Source of the DNA: Ambrosia x helenae | Lineage: Eukaryota; Streptophyta; Magnoliopsida; Asterales; Asteraceae | Direction of reading: 5' to 3' | DNA: 64,000 bases | Assembly: GCA_030844895.1 (NCBI GenBank) | Contig: CM061231.1 | Span: 152,115,889-152,179,888 of the forward strand | In this document: piece after piece, positions 34,645-45,519 of the stretch | Position numbering within the stretch: the first letter of the stretch is position 1 | Layout: each line of letters opens with the position of its first letter | The notes under the pieces: model-generated | Seen by the model: the letters and a program-made list of their open reading frames with translations, nothing else | The model's database searches: none | Told to the model about the DNA's origin: nothing | Made by a program: the position numbers and the translations under genes

Positions 34645-35120
34645 TAAAGTTCACGTACAAATAGCTTTATCGTACGAACAGTACGAACTGAAGTAAAAAA
34701 CACGCGGTGGCATTTCTGTAAATATTGGAAACTTTATATAACTAGAGTAATTATATAATTACTCTAGTTATATAACTAGCGTAATTACTCTAGCGTAATT
34801 ATATAACTAGAGTAATTATAAAATTACTCTAAAGTAATTATATAGCGTAGTTATATAACTAGAGTAATTATATAATTACTCTAGGGTAATTACTCTAGAG
34901 TAATTATATACACTAGAGTAATTATACAACAAGAGTGGTGGTCATTATTTACGAAAATGCCACCGCCACTTTTTTACTCTAGAGTAATTATATACACTAG
35001 AGTAATTATACAAACAAAGAGTGGTGGTCATTATTTACGAAAATGCCACCGCCACTTTTTTTTTGTTCCCTTCAGTTCGTATGTTTGCACGATAATTTTG
35101 TTTGTATTTGATCTCTTGTC
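34642..35120. mobile_element. Element J: (TA)n-anchored, 479 bp, GTACGAAC family
   Basis: Left end GAGTAAAGTTCACGTACAAA..ATCGTACGAACAGTACGAAC; right end read inward GACAAGAGATCAAATACAAA..TTATCGTGCAAACATACGAAC. The interior (34735-34920) is a run of CTAGAGTAATTATATAAC and its complement, giving many overlapping palindromes. A segment of about 70 bp (CACTAGAGTAATTATACAA...CCACCGCCACTTTTT) is duplicated at 34910 and 34995. Confidence 0.8.
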
Positions 35121-35140
35121 TATATATATATATATATATA

Positions 35141-36385
35141 GGTATAGGATCCGGTAGGAAAATTGATTTGCGTAGGAAGTGTAGGAAAGAATTATAACCC
35201 TTGGATCAAAATTAGAGATCAATGATAATTAAGTAAATTTAACACAAAATTAAGTTATGGAAAGCCTAAAATTATGGGATTTAAATTGATTGTTTTTTTT
35301 ACTAATCCATCTTTCATCAATTTTTTACTAATCCATCTTTTCATCGATTTTATAATTTATTTTTCATCGATTTTTATAATCCATCAATTTTTTACTAATT
35401 AAGTAAAGATTTATAATCCATCTTTCATCAATTTTTAGTGTTCCGATTGTACCCCAGTTTTGCCATGTCCATTTCGATTATCACAGTGTTAAATGGTAGA
35501 AGTTATGAAGGACGATTCGGTAAGCAGTGTTTTATATTGTTACAACAGTGTTGTATATGTTAAAAGCGTTTTATAAAGTATATACATTCTTTGTAAAACA
35601 CTCCCATTGTATGATCAGATTTGTAGTTTAGTGTGTTTTAAATAATGGTGGTAATGTTTGTTGATTGTTTTTTTGGAGTATTTTTTTATATTGCAGTGGT
35701 TTAAATAGTTAAATATGTATTTTTGTTTATTAGTGTTATAATCCAGTTGAGAATCATGTCTGTCACCTTGTTTTACAATAACATGTTTTTAATGTTTTGA
35801 AGTCATGTTTTAATAGTGTTTTAACAAATGGTTTGATTGGTTAGAAATAATACAATAACATGTTTTTAATGTTTCGAAGTTATGTTTTAATAGTGTTTTA
35901 ACAAATGGTTTGATTGGTTAGAAAAAAAAAATGTGATGTACTTTTTTATTAATGTTTTTTAATAATGTTTTTAGAAGATTATTATATAACAACGATTGTT
36001 AATTAAAATGGTAGTTGTTTATTATAGTTAAGTAGTGTCTTATAATATAAATCAGATTGACAACAATGTTTTATATCGTAAATATATTTGGCAGGCACGG
36101 TAGGCACTATGGGTGAGGTTTGTTGATTGTGTTGAGATTATATGAAATCTGATTGAATATGTGTGGAGAGAGAAGATTGTGTTAGTTATTGAAAGAGTGA
36201 GTAAAATTAGGAGATAATAAAACTTTCTTAATTTAAAACACACAAAATGACAATCACAACCCTTAATAAAATACACAATAGACATTTTTGCCCTTATCAA
36301 TAAAGATAATTACTTATAATTAAAACACATTTATCTTTTTAAACTCATCCATCCATTTTAATATCCAAGGGCTCATAACACTTCC
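35141..36385 (+). mobile_element. Element H: (TA)n-anchored, GTAGGAA family
   Basis: Left end after (TA)n: GGTATAGGATCCGGTAGGAA, then GCGTAGGAAGTGTAGGAAAG and CCCTTGGATCAAAATT. The right end read inward, GGGAAGTGTTATGAGCCCTT, matches only the inner part of the TIR and abuts an ATC/CAC microsatellite, so the outermost right end is lost. Repeated GTTTTAATAGTGTTTTAACA words inside (35810-35900). Confidence 0.65.
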
Positions 36386-36430
36386 CATCATCATCATCAT
36401 CACCACCACCACCACCACCATCATCATATA
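36386..36430. repeat. (CAT)n/(CAC)n microsatellite
   Basis: CATCATCATCATCATCACCACC-type run immediately after element H. Confidence 0.9.
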
Positions 36431-36484
36431 TTGGCAACTCATTAATTATGTTTTCATATTAGATATTTTATTTTGTCATATTAT

Positions 36485-36521
36485 ATATTTTAACCCGGGA
36501 CGCTCCCGGGATAAAAACTAG
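36485..36521 (+). mobile_element. Helitron-like 3' terminus (plus strand)
   Basis: Hairpin CCCGGGA-CGC-TCCCGGG followed by ATAAAAA and CTAG (36518-36521), then T. The sequence continues as TGTATATATATA, so insertion was into or beside (TA)n. The 5' end was not located. Confidence 0.6.
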
Positions 36522-37045
36522 TGTATATATATAACTTAAAAGTTTTATGGTATGTTAGGGTAAACGGATATTTAGTTTCGAGTAATGGGGGTCAAGTATC
36601 ACCTAATCCCATACCTTTAATTTTTTTCCCAATCCCAAAACCATTCCATACCCGTCAAGTATCCCCGTCTCAAATACTTTGAATTTCCGATATATAGCCA
36701 TGGAGCTTAGGTCTTCTTCTTTTTTTTTTTTTTTTCTTTTTTTTTTTTTTGTGCCATCCATGATTGTATACAATATAATATAAGTGTGGGAAAGGTGGAC
36801 AATGGATATAGGATTTTGGGTGTATTATTGTATATATTTTGTACTCTGATGACACCAGAGATTTCAAACAGCTTTATACATTAGCATCCAAACCCTCTTC
36901 CAACCACATCTTCTTCCCTTTTTTATAATTTTTATTATTACCTAAATTTTCATCTAATTACTTTTATATAGATAGATAGACAGGAGAGAGATACTAGGGA
37001 CTAGGGAGTAATAGTTCCTTATGTTAATTTAGTACAACCAAAATT
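36522..37045. other. No gene; hAT-end-like CCCATACC-rich stretch and poly-T
   Basis: 36545-36680 has GGGTA/CCCATACC words like the hAT subterminal repeats, without termini. 36717-36750 is a T-rich homopolymer tract. Confidence 0.4.
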
Positions 37046-37530
37046 AAGATTACGATCTACTTGACGTGCGGTCCACCTTGAGACCAGCGGACGTTCTTGT
37101 GTTCGGATAGGCGCAAGGCAAGCATGCGTGCGTTGACCTTACTGGAGTATCCCCATTGGTGGGACTCCGGGATTCGGGTTTTGTGGCTGGGCAGGCGGTT
37201 TTGAAAGCTGAGAGCAAAAAAGTGGATAAACATGAAGCGGCTTGTCTAGAGAACCAGCATATGTTTGTGCCCTTCGCTTTTGATACTTTTGGAGCGTTGG
37301 CCCCGCAGGCAATCAAGCTCCTTGATCGCGTGAAGAAAGTTGTGCATAGTAATTCTCCAGCTACTAAGGGCCAATGTTTTATTTTCACCAGAGTAGGTTT
37401 TGCAATACAAAAAGGGTAGCGGCGCAACTTGTGGCCCGTTTACCTACGTATCACTTGTAATTGGCTGTCTTTGGTTTAATATAATGCTAAAAAAATCTCC
37501 TCATCAAAAAAAAAAAAAAGATTACGATCT
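37046..37530 (+). mobile_element. 5'-truncated LINE-type insertion with 13-bp TSD and poly(A)
   Basis: AAGATTACGATCT occurs at 37046-37058 and again at 37518-37530 directly after a poly-A run. The insert reads STLRPADVLVFG, then a stop (TAG at 37105-37107 where the family has Trp), then ACVDLTGVSPLVGLRDSG.., ESKKVDKHEAACLENQHMFV.., FAIQKG and AQLVARLPTYHL: the C-terminal tail of a plant reverse-transcriptase ORF. A further frame slip lies near 37418. A clean product of target-primed reverse transcription, now dead. Related to 7901-8312. Confidence 0.88.
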
Positions 37531-37885
37531 GTCAACAAAAAAAGCAAGCCAAATATAATGGTATGATACAGAGCATAAACATGTCTTAATGTCAAGTGTC
37601 ATTGATGTTCCTTTATTACTAGTAGTGTCCACATTATATTATGAAGTATTACTGTTATGTACATCAAAGTTAATATGGTTGCTACCCAAACTAATTAGAA
37701 CACACTCGCACAGACAAATGGAAAAACATAAGAACAAATCATATAAATGACCTCGTTGTTCATTGATTTGGTCTAACTAATGGTCTTTACTCCTACTATT
37801 AGCATGATAGTTTCTATCAAAATTTCCTAAATTTAAACACACATCCATATAATAATAAATCATAACAATTGGCAACCTCTTTTAG
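37531..37885. other. AT-rich, no gene
   Basis: Nothing recognised. Confidence 0.5.
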
Positions 37886-39253
37886 ACCTTGGGCCTTGGG
37901 GTGTTGAGGATGCGGAGGGGATCGGTGGGTGCCACGTTTGCACATCCCCTCCCCCCCCAATCCATGGCAAATGCAACAAGTCCCGCCCATGCCTCAAACA
38001 CAACCCCAGCATGATTACGTTTCTTTAGGCGTGCATGATGATGTTTTACCCAAAACCCAACCAACAAAAAAAAGCCACAAAAGGGAATTGCCCGTCGAGT
38101 TGGAGGCTCTAGCATGAGCTTGGGTGAATGCTTCTACCGATCCAATACTAGGTGAAAATTTAAATAATTATTAGTTATTTACGTTTTTAAAAAAAATATT
38201 ACTAATGTTTTTTAAATAATTGTGTAGCTACAAATCGGAAAAATGATGGTTTTTGAAACCAAGTTTGCGTTGATTTCTTCAAATTATTACAACGCGAACC
38301 ATATCGAAAGGTTCACTCCGTTAGCACCAAGTGTCGGGAGATGATGGCAAAATGCCAACTATTTGGGGGTTATTATAAAAGTGCTTGGAACAATCGTAGC
38401 TTGGGGCAAAGTGATGAAACTGTACGAAATTTTTAGCAAGTGTGAAAAGTGGAAAGTGATGCCTAATGAGGTGGCACAAGCGAAAAGGTCGGAAACGAGC
38501 GCAGCAGTAAATTACACTACGGGTGGGTTGGATGCGCGCTGTACTATCAACATAAATGACGACCCATAGTTCGAAGACGAGGCTCCATCCCCTGAATCCG
38601 AGAGGCCGATTGAAAGGGACCGCACAAAAAGCGGCCTCGAGCTCAAAAGGAAAGGTCACCGCTTCCAAGGAAAAGGATTTGGGGAAAATCGATCTTTTGC
38701 TTCAAAACTTTAATGAGAGTTTAAGGAAGTGCAAGCGGAGAGGTGCAAGAAAAGAGAGAAAGAGAAAGAAGAAGTGGTGGCAAGGGATATGAAGAGGCTG
38801 TAGTTGGATAGGAAACAAATCGAATTGGATATTTCGAAATAGGAGTCGAAAGAGTTCAATATTATGTCAAGAAGTGTTGAGGGCCTTCCAGAGTGAAATC
38901 GTATGGTGTTGGAGAAGATGAAGGATAGGATTGCGGCGAAGTGGCTTGAAGGAAATATGCCAAATATGCCTTAGTTTTTTTTAATTACGTTCGGTTTTTT
39001 TTTCTTTTCTGATTTTTTGGGTTTTTTTTTATTTCTATGTATTTTGCTTTTAATTTTAAAGAAAAAAAGTTTAATGGAATATAAAATATATAAATAAATA
39101 AAAGAAGAGAATAATAAAAAAAGGAAGGGGGAATGGGAAAGAAGGGAGAACCATTTCCTTTAAAAGAGATATGGAAAGAGGGAAATGATGTGACGCTAAT
39201 GTGGACAAGGGGGAGGAAGGGAAAAAGGAGAACCACAACTCATGGCCTTATGC
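37886..39253 (+). mobile_element. PIF/Harbinger-like element remnant
   Basis: Left end CCTTGGGCCTTGGGGTGTTG and right end read inward GCATAAGGCCATGAGTTGTG agree loosely over about 20 bp and bracket a decayed Myb/SANT-type ORF1 typical of PIF/Harbinger. No transposase was found. Exact ends and the 3-bp duplication are unclear. Confidence 0.45.
37953..38973 (+). pseudogene. Harbinger ORF1-like (Myb/SANT, NAM-associated C-terminal) pseudogene
   Basis: Fragments in order: PPMPQTQPQHDYVSL..., KKSHKRELPVELEALA followed by a stop and AWVNASTDPILG, an intron-like gap (38150-38225), then KNDGFWNQVCVDFFKLLQRE, SVSTKCREMMAKCQLFGGYY, KSAWNNRSSGQSDETVRNF, and near the end EKMKDRIAAKWLEGNMPNMP with a stop at 38971-38973. 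This is the trihelix/Myb-like DNA-binding protein encoded beside PIF/Harbinger transposases and often annotated in plants as glutathione S-transferase T3-like. Stop codons and several frame changes show it is dead. Confidence 0.7.
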
Positions 39254-39299
39254 AATTTGTTTGTGCTAGCGTACCATATTGTACAAAAACCTAAAGCAT

Positions 39300-40205
39300 G
39301 TTTACTTATGTTTATAGAAAATTTTGATCTTACACATTTTAACCCAAGGGTTTTCCTTTTATTACCTTTAACACAAATATTTTCATGTTTTACAATTTAA
39401 TACAAAAATATTGTTTTTCCACATCTAATCCAAAAACTTCTCATTTTTTTTACTTTGAACCCAAAGATTTTCATCTTTTATAGTTTAACCCATTACACCT
39501 TTTGCTTTCAACTTTGATCCCACATAATTTTTATCTTTTGCCATTTTTTTCGTTTTAAGTTTCGTTCTAAATTTTGCGAGTTAACGTGCTACAATGTGCA
39601 TGTGTGGTTCAACATTTTTTTGTTTATTTTTTCCCGTTTGGCAAATATGTTGCAACGGGTTTATTTTTCCCCTTTTGATAAGTTCGTCGCAACGCGCGAG
39701 TTCTAGACCGACTTAGTTACTTCTCATTAACCATAGTTGTTAAAAGTCAATGATTTTACGCCTTTGACATTAACACGTCGTAACGAGCGTGCATAGTTCA
39801 ACAATTTTACGCATTATTTTCATTCGGTGTCACCACATGAAAAACAAGCTTTAGCTACACCAGAAAAGTGTGACCATATGTCTTTAGCTACACATATTTT
39901 TTCCAGCTCAAGTATGACTAAAGGTCGAGTCATCGTAGGTATCATATGGCCACATTCTCGTTTATTGGCCGTAGCTACTAAAATGTGTGGCTAAAGGGTA
40001 CCAATATTCTTGCTGGAATCAAGCATTCACTCCATTAAGTGTGGCTAAAGGTCGAGTCATCGTATGTATCATACGACCACATTCCTTTTTTATTTATTTT
40101 ACTTTTACGAGCTTTTTGGTGTTGGTGGTAACTGGCGGTGATGTGGCATTAATGCTACTCAGCATGATTTTACACCCCTGCCACAACGCGCAAAGGTCTT
40201 TATAA
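39300..40205. repeat. Dispersed repeat, related to 8985-9420
   Basis: Shares CGACTTAGTTACT, GTGCAT..GGTTCAAC and CGTCGCAACGCGCG-type strings with 8985-9420. 39890-40085 contains an internal direct repeat (GTGGCTAAAGGTCGAGTCATCGTA, first copy partly changed) about 125 bp apart. No ORF with similarity. Confidence 0.45.
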
Positions 40206-41397
40206 TCGGATGTCGCGGTCCGATAAAAAATAGTATGTATAAGAGTTCCTAATTACCTTTAACTATGTAGTCAGTGGTAATAGAGTGTCAAACCACAAAG
40301 AGTTTGTGGTTGATGCTAGCGTTTATAGTTGATTGACTACTTGTTTAGAAGATGCTAGTTAATTATGAAGTTTGCTATTTTGTTCATTTAAGAAATTTAG
40401 AAACGAGTTTGATTGTGAAAAAGTTCAAGAAGATTAATTGCAAAAGATTTAATTGGTAAAAAATGAGTTGTAAACAATTGATAAAGAGAAGGTCACGCCT
40501 ATAATTTCATAAGCAAGTATTAGGTTCTATCACAATTGGATATAGTTTAGTTATGCAAAGATCATTAACGGATTCATTGTTACGATGTAGGTGTCAATAA
40601 CTATCAACATTAGACATGGACAATTATACATTTTATTACTCAAGAATATTCAAATCCTAAATCAATATCGAGTAGGTAAACGAATTTATTTCGTGAGGTT
40701 ATTAGTGCGAGTGGAAACTAACTACCACGAATTCAAAACAAGAATACAATTTCAAATATAATTGTGTAGATGATCAAAATACAATTAAAAATATAAAAAT
40801 CCTAATTTGTTCAAGAACCCTAAAACTTACAAATTACATTAGGATGAACCTTCAAAGACTTAGCCTTGTAGAAAACTTGTCATGGACTGACCTCTTAATT
40901 GTTGCTTGAGGATTAGAATGGTGAATGAATAAAAATTAGATGATGGAATTTTAAGAAGATGGTTACTTTTTATAATATCATCGATGCTCATTAAAAGAAA
41001 AAAGAAGCAAGCTAGACTCTCACATAGACATATCACATATCACATATCCATAACATAAGATATCGTTACATAATGAAAAAGTTATATATACAAAGTTAGA
41101 AATATAAAAAGCAAATGAAGAAAGCATCCTAGACTTTACACACAAATAATGAAAAAGTACCTTCTGTTTCTACTCCAATTTTCTTCACTGACATGGGAAT
41201 ACCCTGCACATATATATCTTCACGCACGCACGCATAATCCCTACCTCATAAATTCACGTACCCTCTCTCACACATACACACACAGTAACCTTGCAGAGAC
41301 GACAAACATAACAAGACAGCCCACCCATTATTAAATAATCCATCTCTTCATTTATTCATCCATCCAAATCAACCATTAACTCTTCACTTCTCTTTTC
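40206..41397. other. Upstream region of the NAC gene, no other gene
   Basis: AT-rich. 40220-40930 resembles the region at 61140-62080 (a stretch of AACCACAAAGAGT / AACCACGAAGAAT type followed by AGATTTAAT/CAAGATTTGA pieces) and may be an old retroelement. A CATATATATC string at 41207-41216 and a CACA-rich leader precede the NAC start codon. Confidence 0.35.
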
Positions 41398-41589
41398 ATG
41401 GAGTTTTTCACTCAACTGTTTGATAACGATGGAGAGTACTCACAACTGCCGCCTGGCTTCAAGTTCCATCCTACCGACGAAGAACTCATCTCATGCTACC
41501 TCCTTCGTAAGGTCTTTGATGGAACCTTCACCTGTCGGGCCATCATCGACGTTGATCTCAACAAATGCGAACCTGGGAGCTTCCTCGTA

Positions 41590-41638
<49 letters not shown>

Positions 41639-43667
41639 ATAGTGTGTAAATGAGCCGAGTCAGAGCTCGGCTCACCTTGGTTCAAGCTCTATTTTTCAAA
41701 GCTCGAGCTTTAGAGTGTGAGTAGTTTTTCGTTTATTGTTTATTATTTAATAATTAATTTATATATGTTTATAGTTATTTTTATGTATGTTTTTTTAATT
41801 ATAAATTTTAAATATTAATTAAGTATTGTACATAATTTTTGTTTACTTTTATCATGAGTTTCATGTACAATAATATATTTTATATATTAAATAAAACAAG
41901 CTAAGGCTAAGATACAACCACTCATGCAAATAATACTTGATAAGATAAGTTACATAATGCACAATTCACTTATAAATTATTACTATATAAATATACATAA
42001 ATAAAAAAAAAGGGTTATTTTAATTTCTAAGACGTTTTAGCTTAACAAGTGAAGCTCGAGCTCTCTCTAACTTATTAACTTATCATCATATAACAATTAT
42101 AAGCTGATTTTGGTGAGTGATTTTAAAGAAAGGGCGAAAATGGCGGGAAAAGAGTGGTACTTCTTCAGCCTACGTGATCGGAAGTACCCAACAGGACTGC
42201 GAACGAACCGGGCGACGGAGGCCGGTTACTGGAAGGCTACCGGAAAAGATAAGGAGGTTTATAGTTCAAAGACTTCGTCTATAGTGGGCATGAAGAAAAC
42301 CCTTGTGTTTTATCTTGGTAGGGCTCCTAAAGGGGAGAAAACTAATTGGGTCATGCATGAGTATCGCCTTGAAGGCAAATTTGCTTTCCATTTTCTCTCC
42401 AAAACATCCAAGGTACAACACATTATTATTGTTTGGTAGTTATGGTTAGGTAGTATAGTTGTTAACTTTATCATTAATATTTGTCAGTTAGATTTATTGT
42501 TATTTTTTTTCATTATAACCTAAGATTAGGTGTAGTAGCCTGTGGATTGAGCATGTAATGTCTAACAAACACCCTTTTAGCCTAAATACCGCTCCCCATG
42601 CGCGTAAATGCTCTTAAAAATCAAATGACGTGAAAAAAATCATGCTAGACTTGACCGTGAAACTTGCTTTTTTTAGCTAATTAAAATAGGACAAATGGAG
42701 AGGGGGTGAAAAAAAATTCCCTTCCACTACATGTGGTCTCAAAACTTTTTGGAGATATTGTTACTTTTTTTCGTTGTAACTTTTGAATTTTTTTGAGGGA
42801 TGGTGTAGTTAGTAAATCTAATCGGGTTAACAGATGCTTTTCGAAACTTAATGTTTTTAATGGGGAGTCTCTAGCACTCCCATATATCATTTCGTAAGCG
42901 GACTTGAGAAAATGGCTCAAATGCCAATCATAGATCGATTGGAGCAATGTTGTAGCTCTCCTCATGTCCGCTTGTGGGAGGAGCGGACTCAAACTAAAAT
43001 GTTCTAGTATCTCCATATATATACATAATACATACTAGCTAGCTTTCAATTATACAATACACAAAATAAACAAATAAATATTCTTTTTTTGAAACACCAC
43101 TAGTTATTTAGTTATGGTGTTTGCATGGACTTTGATTATTTATTTCTATTCTTAATATATTTGTAAACATATATGGTGTGTTGTGTTTAGGATGAATGGG
43201 TAATCTGTCGAGTGTTTCAAAAGAGCACCTCAGTCGGTAACCATCGTTCAGGTACAAAACGTGTATCCAACTCTTCCTACCAAGAGGTCAACTCTTCGAC
43301 ATCGTTTTCCCTCCCACAACTGTCTACCACATCAGCAGCATACGCCTGCGACTCCTACGACAGCAACGCCGCCTCAAAACAGCACGTACCCTGTTTCTCC
43401 ACTGCCTCAATCGACTCTCAGCCTATGTTGGACCTTCCTCCACTGCCTATCTCGGCCTCCACATTCGCCTCGAATGTGGGCGTCTCACTTGAGGAGAATC
43501 TTCAACTCCCTTTCTACTACTCGCCTGTTGCGCCACCTCAGCCGTCGGATCTAGGCAATGGTGCAATATTAAGCAATGAGAACTTGTTTGGCGAAAACTG
43601 GACGCTTGCGACAGAGAATCAGAAGGCAGGCCCCAATGAATTGGATTGCATCTGGACCTTCTATTAA
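41398..43667 (+). CDS. NAC transcription factor, NAM/CUC-type, with a one-base deletion in exon 1
   Basis: Plant-specific DNA-binding factor. Exons 41398-41586, 42129-42412 and 43191-43667. All five NAC subdomains are visible: LPPGFKFHPTDEELISCYLL, DVDLNKCEP, EWYFFSLRDRKYPTGLRTNR with ATEAGYWKATGKDKEV, VGMKKTLVFYLGRAPKGEKT with WVMHEYRLEGKF, and DEWVICRVFQKS. The C-terminal activation region is Ser/Pro-rich and ends LDCIWTFY. In the family exon 1 ends ..KCEPW(D/E)LP in phase 1, matching exon 2, which starts in phase 1 at AA AGG GCG. Here one T is missing after CCT (about 41571-41573), so exon 1 ends in the wrong frame (CEPGSFL) and the spliced frame stops inside exon 2. With that base the protein would be about 316 residues. 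Either a null allele or a sequence error. The rest is well preserved, favouring a recent change or error. A miR164-type site lies in exon 3. Confidence 0.85.
41592..41634. repeat. 43-nt poly-T immediately after the NAC exon 1 donor
   Basis: Uninterrupted T run starting five bases into intron 1 (GTAAG then T). It could be the A-tail of a retroposon inserted in reverse orientation; the intron beyond has GAGCCGAG / CTCGAGCT words at both ends (41652-41710 and 42050-42062). It could also be a slippage or assembly artefact. Confidence 0.8.
42413..43190 (+). other. NAC intron 2
   Basis: 778-bp intron with GT at 42413 and TTTAG ending at 43190. AT-rich, no inserted element recognised with confidence. 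Confidence 0.8.
43381..43401 (+). promoter_or_regulatory. miR164 target site in the NAC mRNA
   Basis: The 21 nt AGCACGTACCCTGTTTCTCC-A pair with plant miR164 with about two mismatches and one G:U, and encode QHVPCFS at the place where NAM/CUC/NAC1-type genes carry this site. Cleavage by miR164 limits these genes' expression domains. It supports placing the gene in the miR164-regulated NAC clade. Confidence 0.85.
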
Positions 43668-44077
43668 TCAACACTCATTGGGCCAGACCGCCAGTTGCAG
43701 CTTTATGTATCATGCATCTTCTCATAGGAAATCTATGCCAGCAACATGATTGTATTATTTATCAATGTTTCTTTTATGCATTATGTTGTTTGAGATTTAA
43801 TGAATCTATTTTAGTGTTTTTTTTTCTGGTATTGTTGTTTATTTTAAAAAAAAAAGGTCATTGGGATCAGAGGCGTCATTGAAAATTTACGTACCATGTC
43901 CGAGTCATTAAAAATATGTCTCTTTTTGCTCTTTTTTTTAATTTAGTTACATTAAATGGGTAGTGGGCTTCTAAATTTGTTATGGGTTACTGGTATTTGG
44001 GTTGTTTATAATTTAAAAGATGCGTATAATAGGCCAAAGTTTAAATGTTTAAAGATGAGTTTAAAAACATATATATA
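43668..44077. other. 3' flank of NAC, no other gene
   Basis: Presumed 3'UTR to about 43860, then AT-rich sequence leading to element N. Confidence 0.5.
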
Positions 44078-44427
44078 AAAATTGGTTCAAATGAGAACCT
44101 TTGGCCAAATTAAAAACTGAGACAACTATTCTGGACCACACATTTCTCTAAGGCAAAAAAAATGCTTTAATCGCTGCTTTTTATATAGGAATATTTTTTT
44201 TCAATACGTACACACATATGTATAACTGAAATATACACATGTGTATAGCTGAAAATGTAATATACACATATGTATAAATGAAAAAATAAATAAATAAATA
44301 ATTTTTTTTCTAGCATAAAAACGTGCGATTAAGCAAAAAAAATTTTTTTTTGCATTCATATGAAATGTGTGATCCAGAATGGTTATCTCAGTTCTCAAAT
44401 AGGGGTTGGTTCTCTTAGGATCCATAC

Positions 44428-44429
<2 letters not shown>
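44078..44429. mobile_element. Element N: (TA)n-anchored, about 350 bp, GAGAACC family
   Basis: Left end AAAATTGGTTCAAATGAGAA with CCTTTGGCC and ACTATTCTGGACCACACATT; right end read inward GGGTATGGATCCTAAGAGAA with AACCATTCTGGATCACACAT. The TIRs extend about 85 bp. The interior has ATACACATGTGTAT and two ACACATATGTAT palindromes (44210-44276). Followed by (TA)n 44430-44466. Confidence 0.8.
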
Positions 44430-44466
<37 letters not shown>

Positions 44467-44473
<7 letters not shown>

Positions 44474-44832
44474 TACATTATAAAGGAGGAGGCATGAGTA
44501 AATATGTTCAAATTGTCCAAAGCTAAGATGTCATATCAAGGGTTTCTTTACAATTTTTTAAATTTTGGCACTTTTCTTCCCTAAATGCTCATAGAAGATA
44601 ATCAATTTTTATATGAAAATAGAACTCACCCAAACTAAATAAGCACACGAGATAACAATATTTTTGAACAAATTTCATATAATGGCGATGAAAGATAATA
44701 ATTTATGTTACCATAATGAATAATCTTATATTAGCTAAACTTGTATGAGTTTTAAAACTTTGCCATAATAATACTTATATTATAAACCCTTTTCATATAT
44801 ATGCGTCTACCCCGCGACAAAGTGGATGGGAT
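44467..44832. other. AT-rich, no gene
   Basis: Nothing recognised. Near 44805-44831 CTACCCCGCGACAAAGTGGA may be part of the Helitron that ends at 46033. Confidence 0.4.
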
Positions 44833-44837
44833 GTTTC

Positions 44838-45514
44838 TGTTAGAATCTGAGTTTGATTTGTTTTGATAGTTTATAAATGAAATACGAATGGAGATAAACA
44901 AATATGGAAAGTGCAGTGGAATAGTAAACTGTAAATTAAAACAAACGGGATAATTGTTTTCGAATCAAACTTCTCATTAGTCAACACAAACTAGAATGAT
45001 TACACAATTTCTCCCTCTCAGCCTGATCATTCACAGATGTTTGTCTACGAGAATGTTTGGAGTGATACATAGAAGAGTACAGGCACTGTTCTATTTATAG
45101 ACAAACTAAACCTCTGATGACCTATGGCTGACATCACCTAAGACAGCGACATCTAACAGATATATAACAACATAAAACAACTAATGAATACAAACACTGT
45201 TACATAGATAAACTCTGATGATTAAACAGCTGATGGGTGAAACTCTGATGGCTTGTATCCTCTGTAGGAGCCTAAGTGCTGTTGGCTGCAACAGTCCTTG
45301 TCTTCAACAGTCTTTTGCTCAGCAGTTGTTTCTTCAACAGTTATTTGTGATCAACACTTGTACACCAGCAGTTGTTTGGAGGAACAACAGTTGTTAGGAG
45401 TCAACAGTCTTTTGGGGGGATCACATGTAATCTACTGATTTATTCTGGATCATATATATAGTATGTTTTGGCTTTTCAGATCATCTGTTATTCTCCAGGT
45501 CAGCAGACCCAACA
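44838..45514 (-). mobile_element. Solo LTR, 677 bp, 5-bp TSD GTTTC
   Basis: Read on the minus strand it starts TGTTGGGTCTGCTGACC and ends GATTCTAACA (TG...CA). GTTTC flanks it exactly at 44833-44837 and 45515-45519. A TATA-like TCTATAAATAG on the minus strand (about 45102-45092) would start transcription. A TGTTGAAGACAAGGACTGTT-type repeated CAACAG word fills the U3 end. No internal domain remains, as after LTR-LTR recombination. Confidence 0.85.
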
Positions 45515-45519
45515 GTTTC

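Noticed and set aside
34735..34990. Regularly repeated words in element J as a CRISPR-like array
   Set aside because: Units overlap, occur in both orientations, have no unique spacers, and the genome is a plant.
43261..43674. Alternative frames across NAC exon 3
   Set aside because: Shadows of the C-terminal coding exon, which has the correct frame continuing DEWVICRVFQKS.
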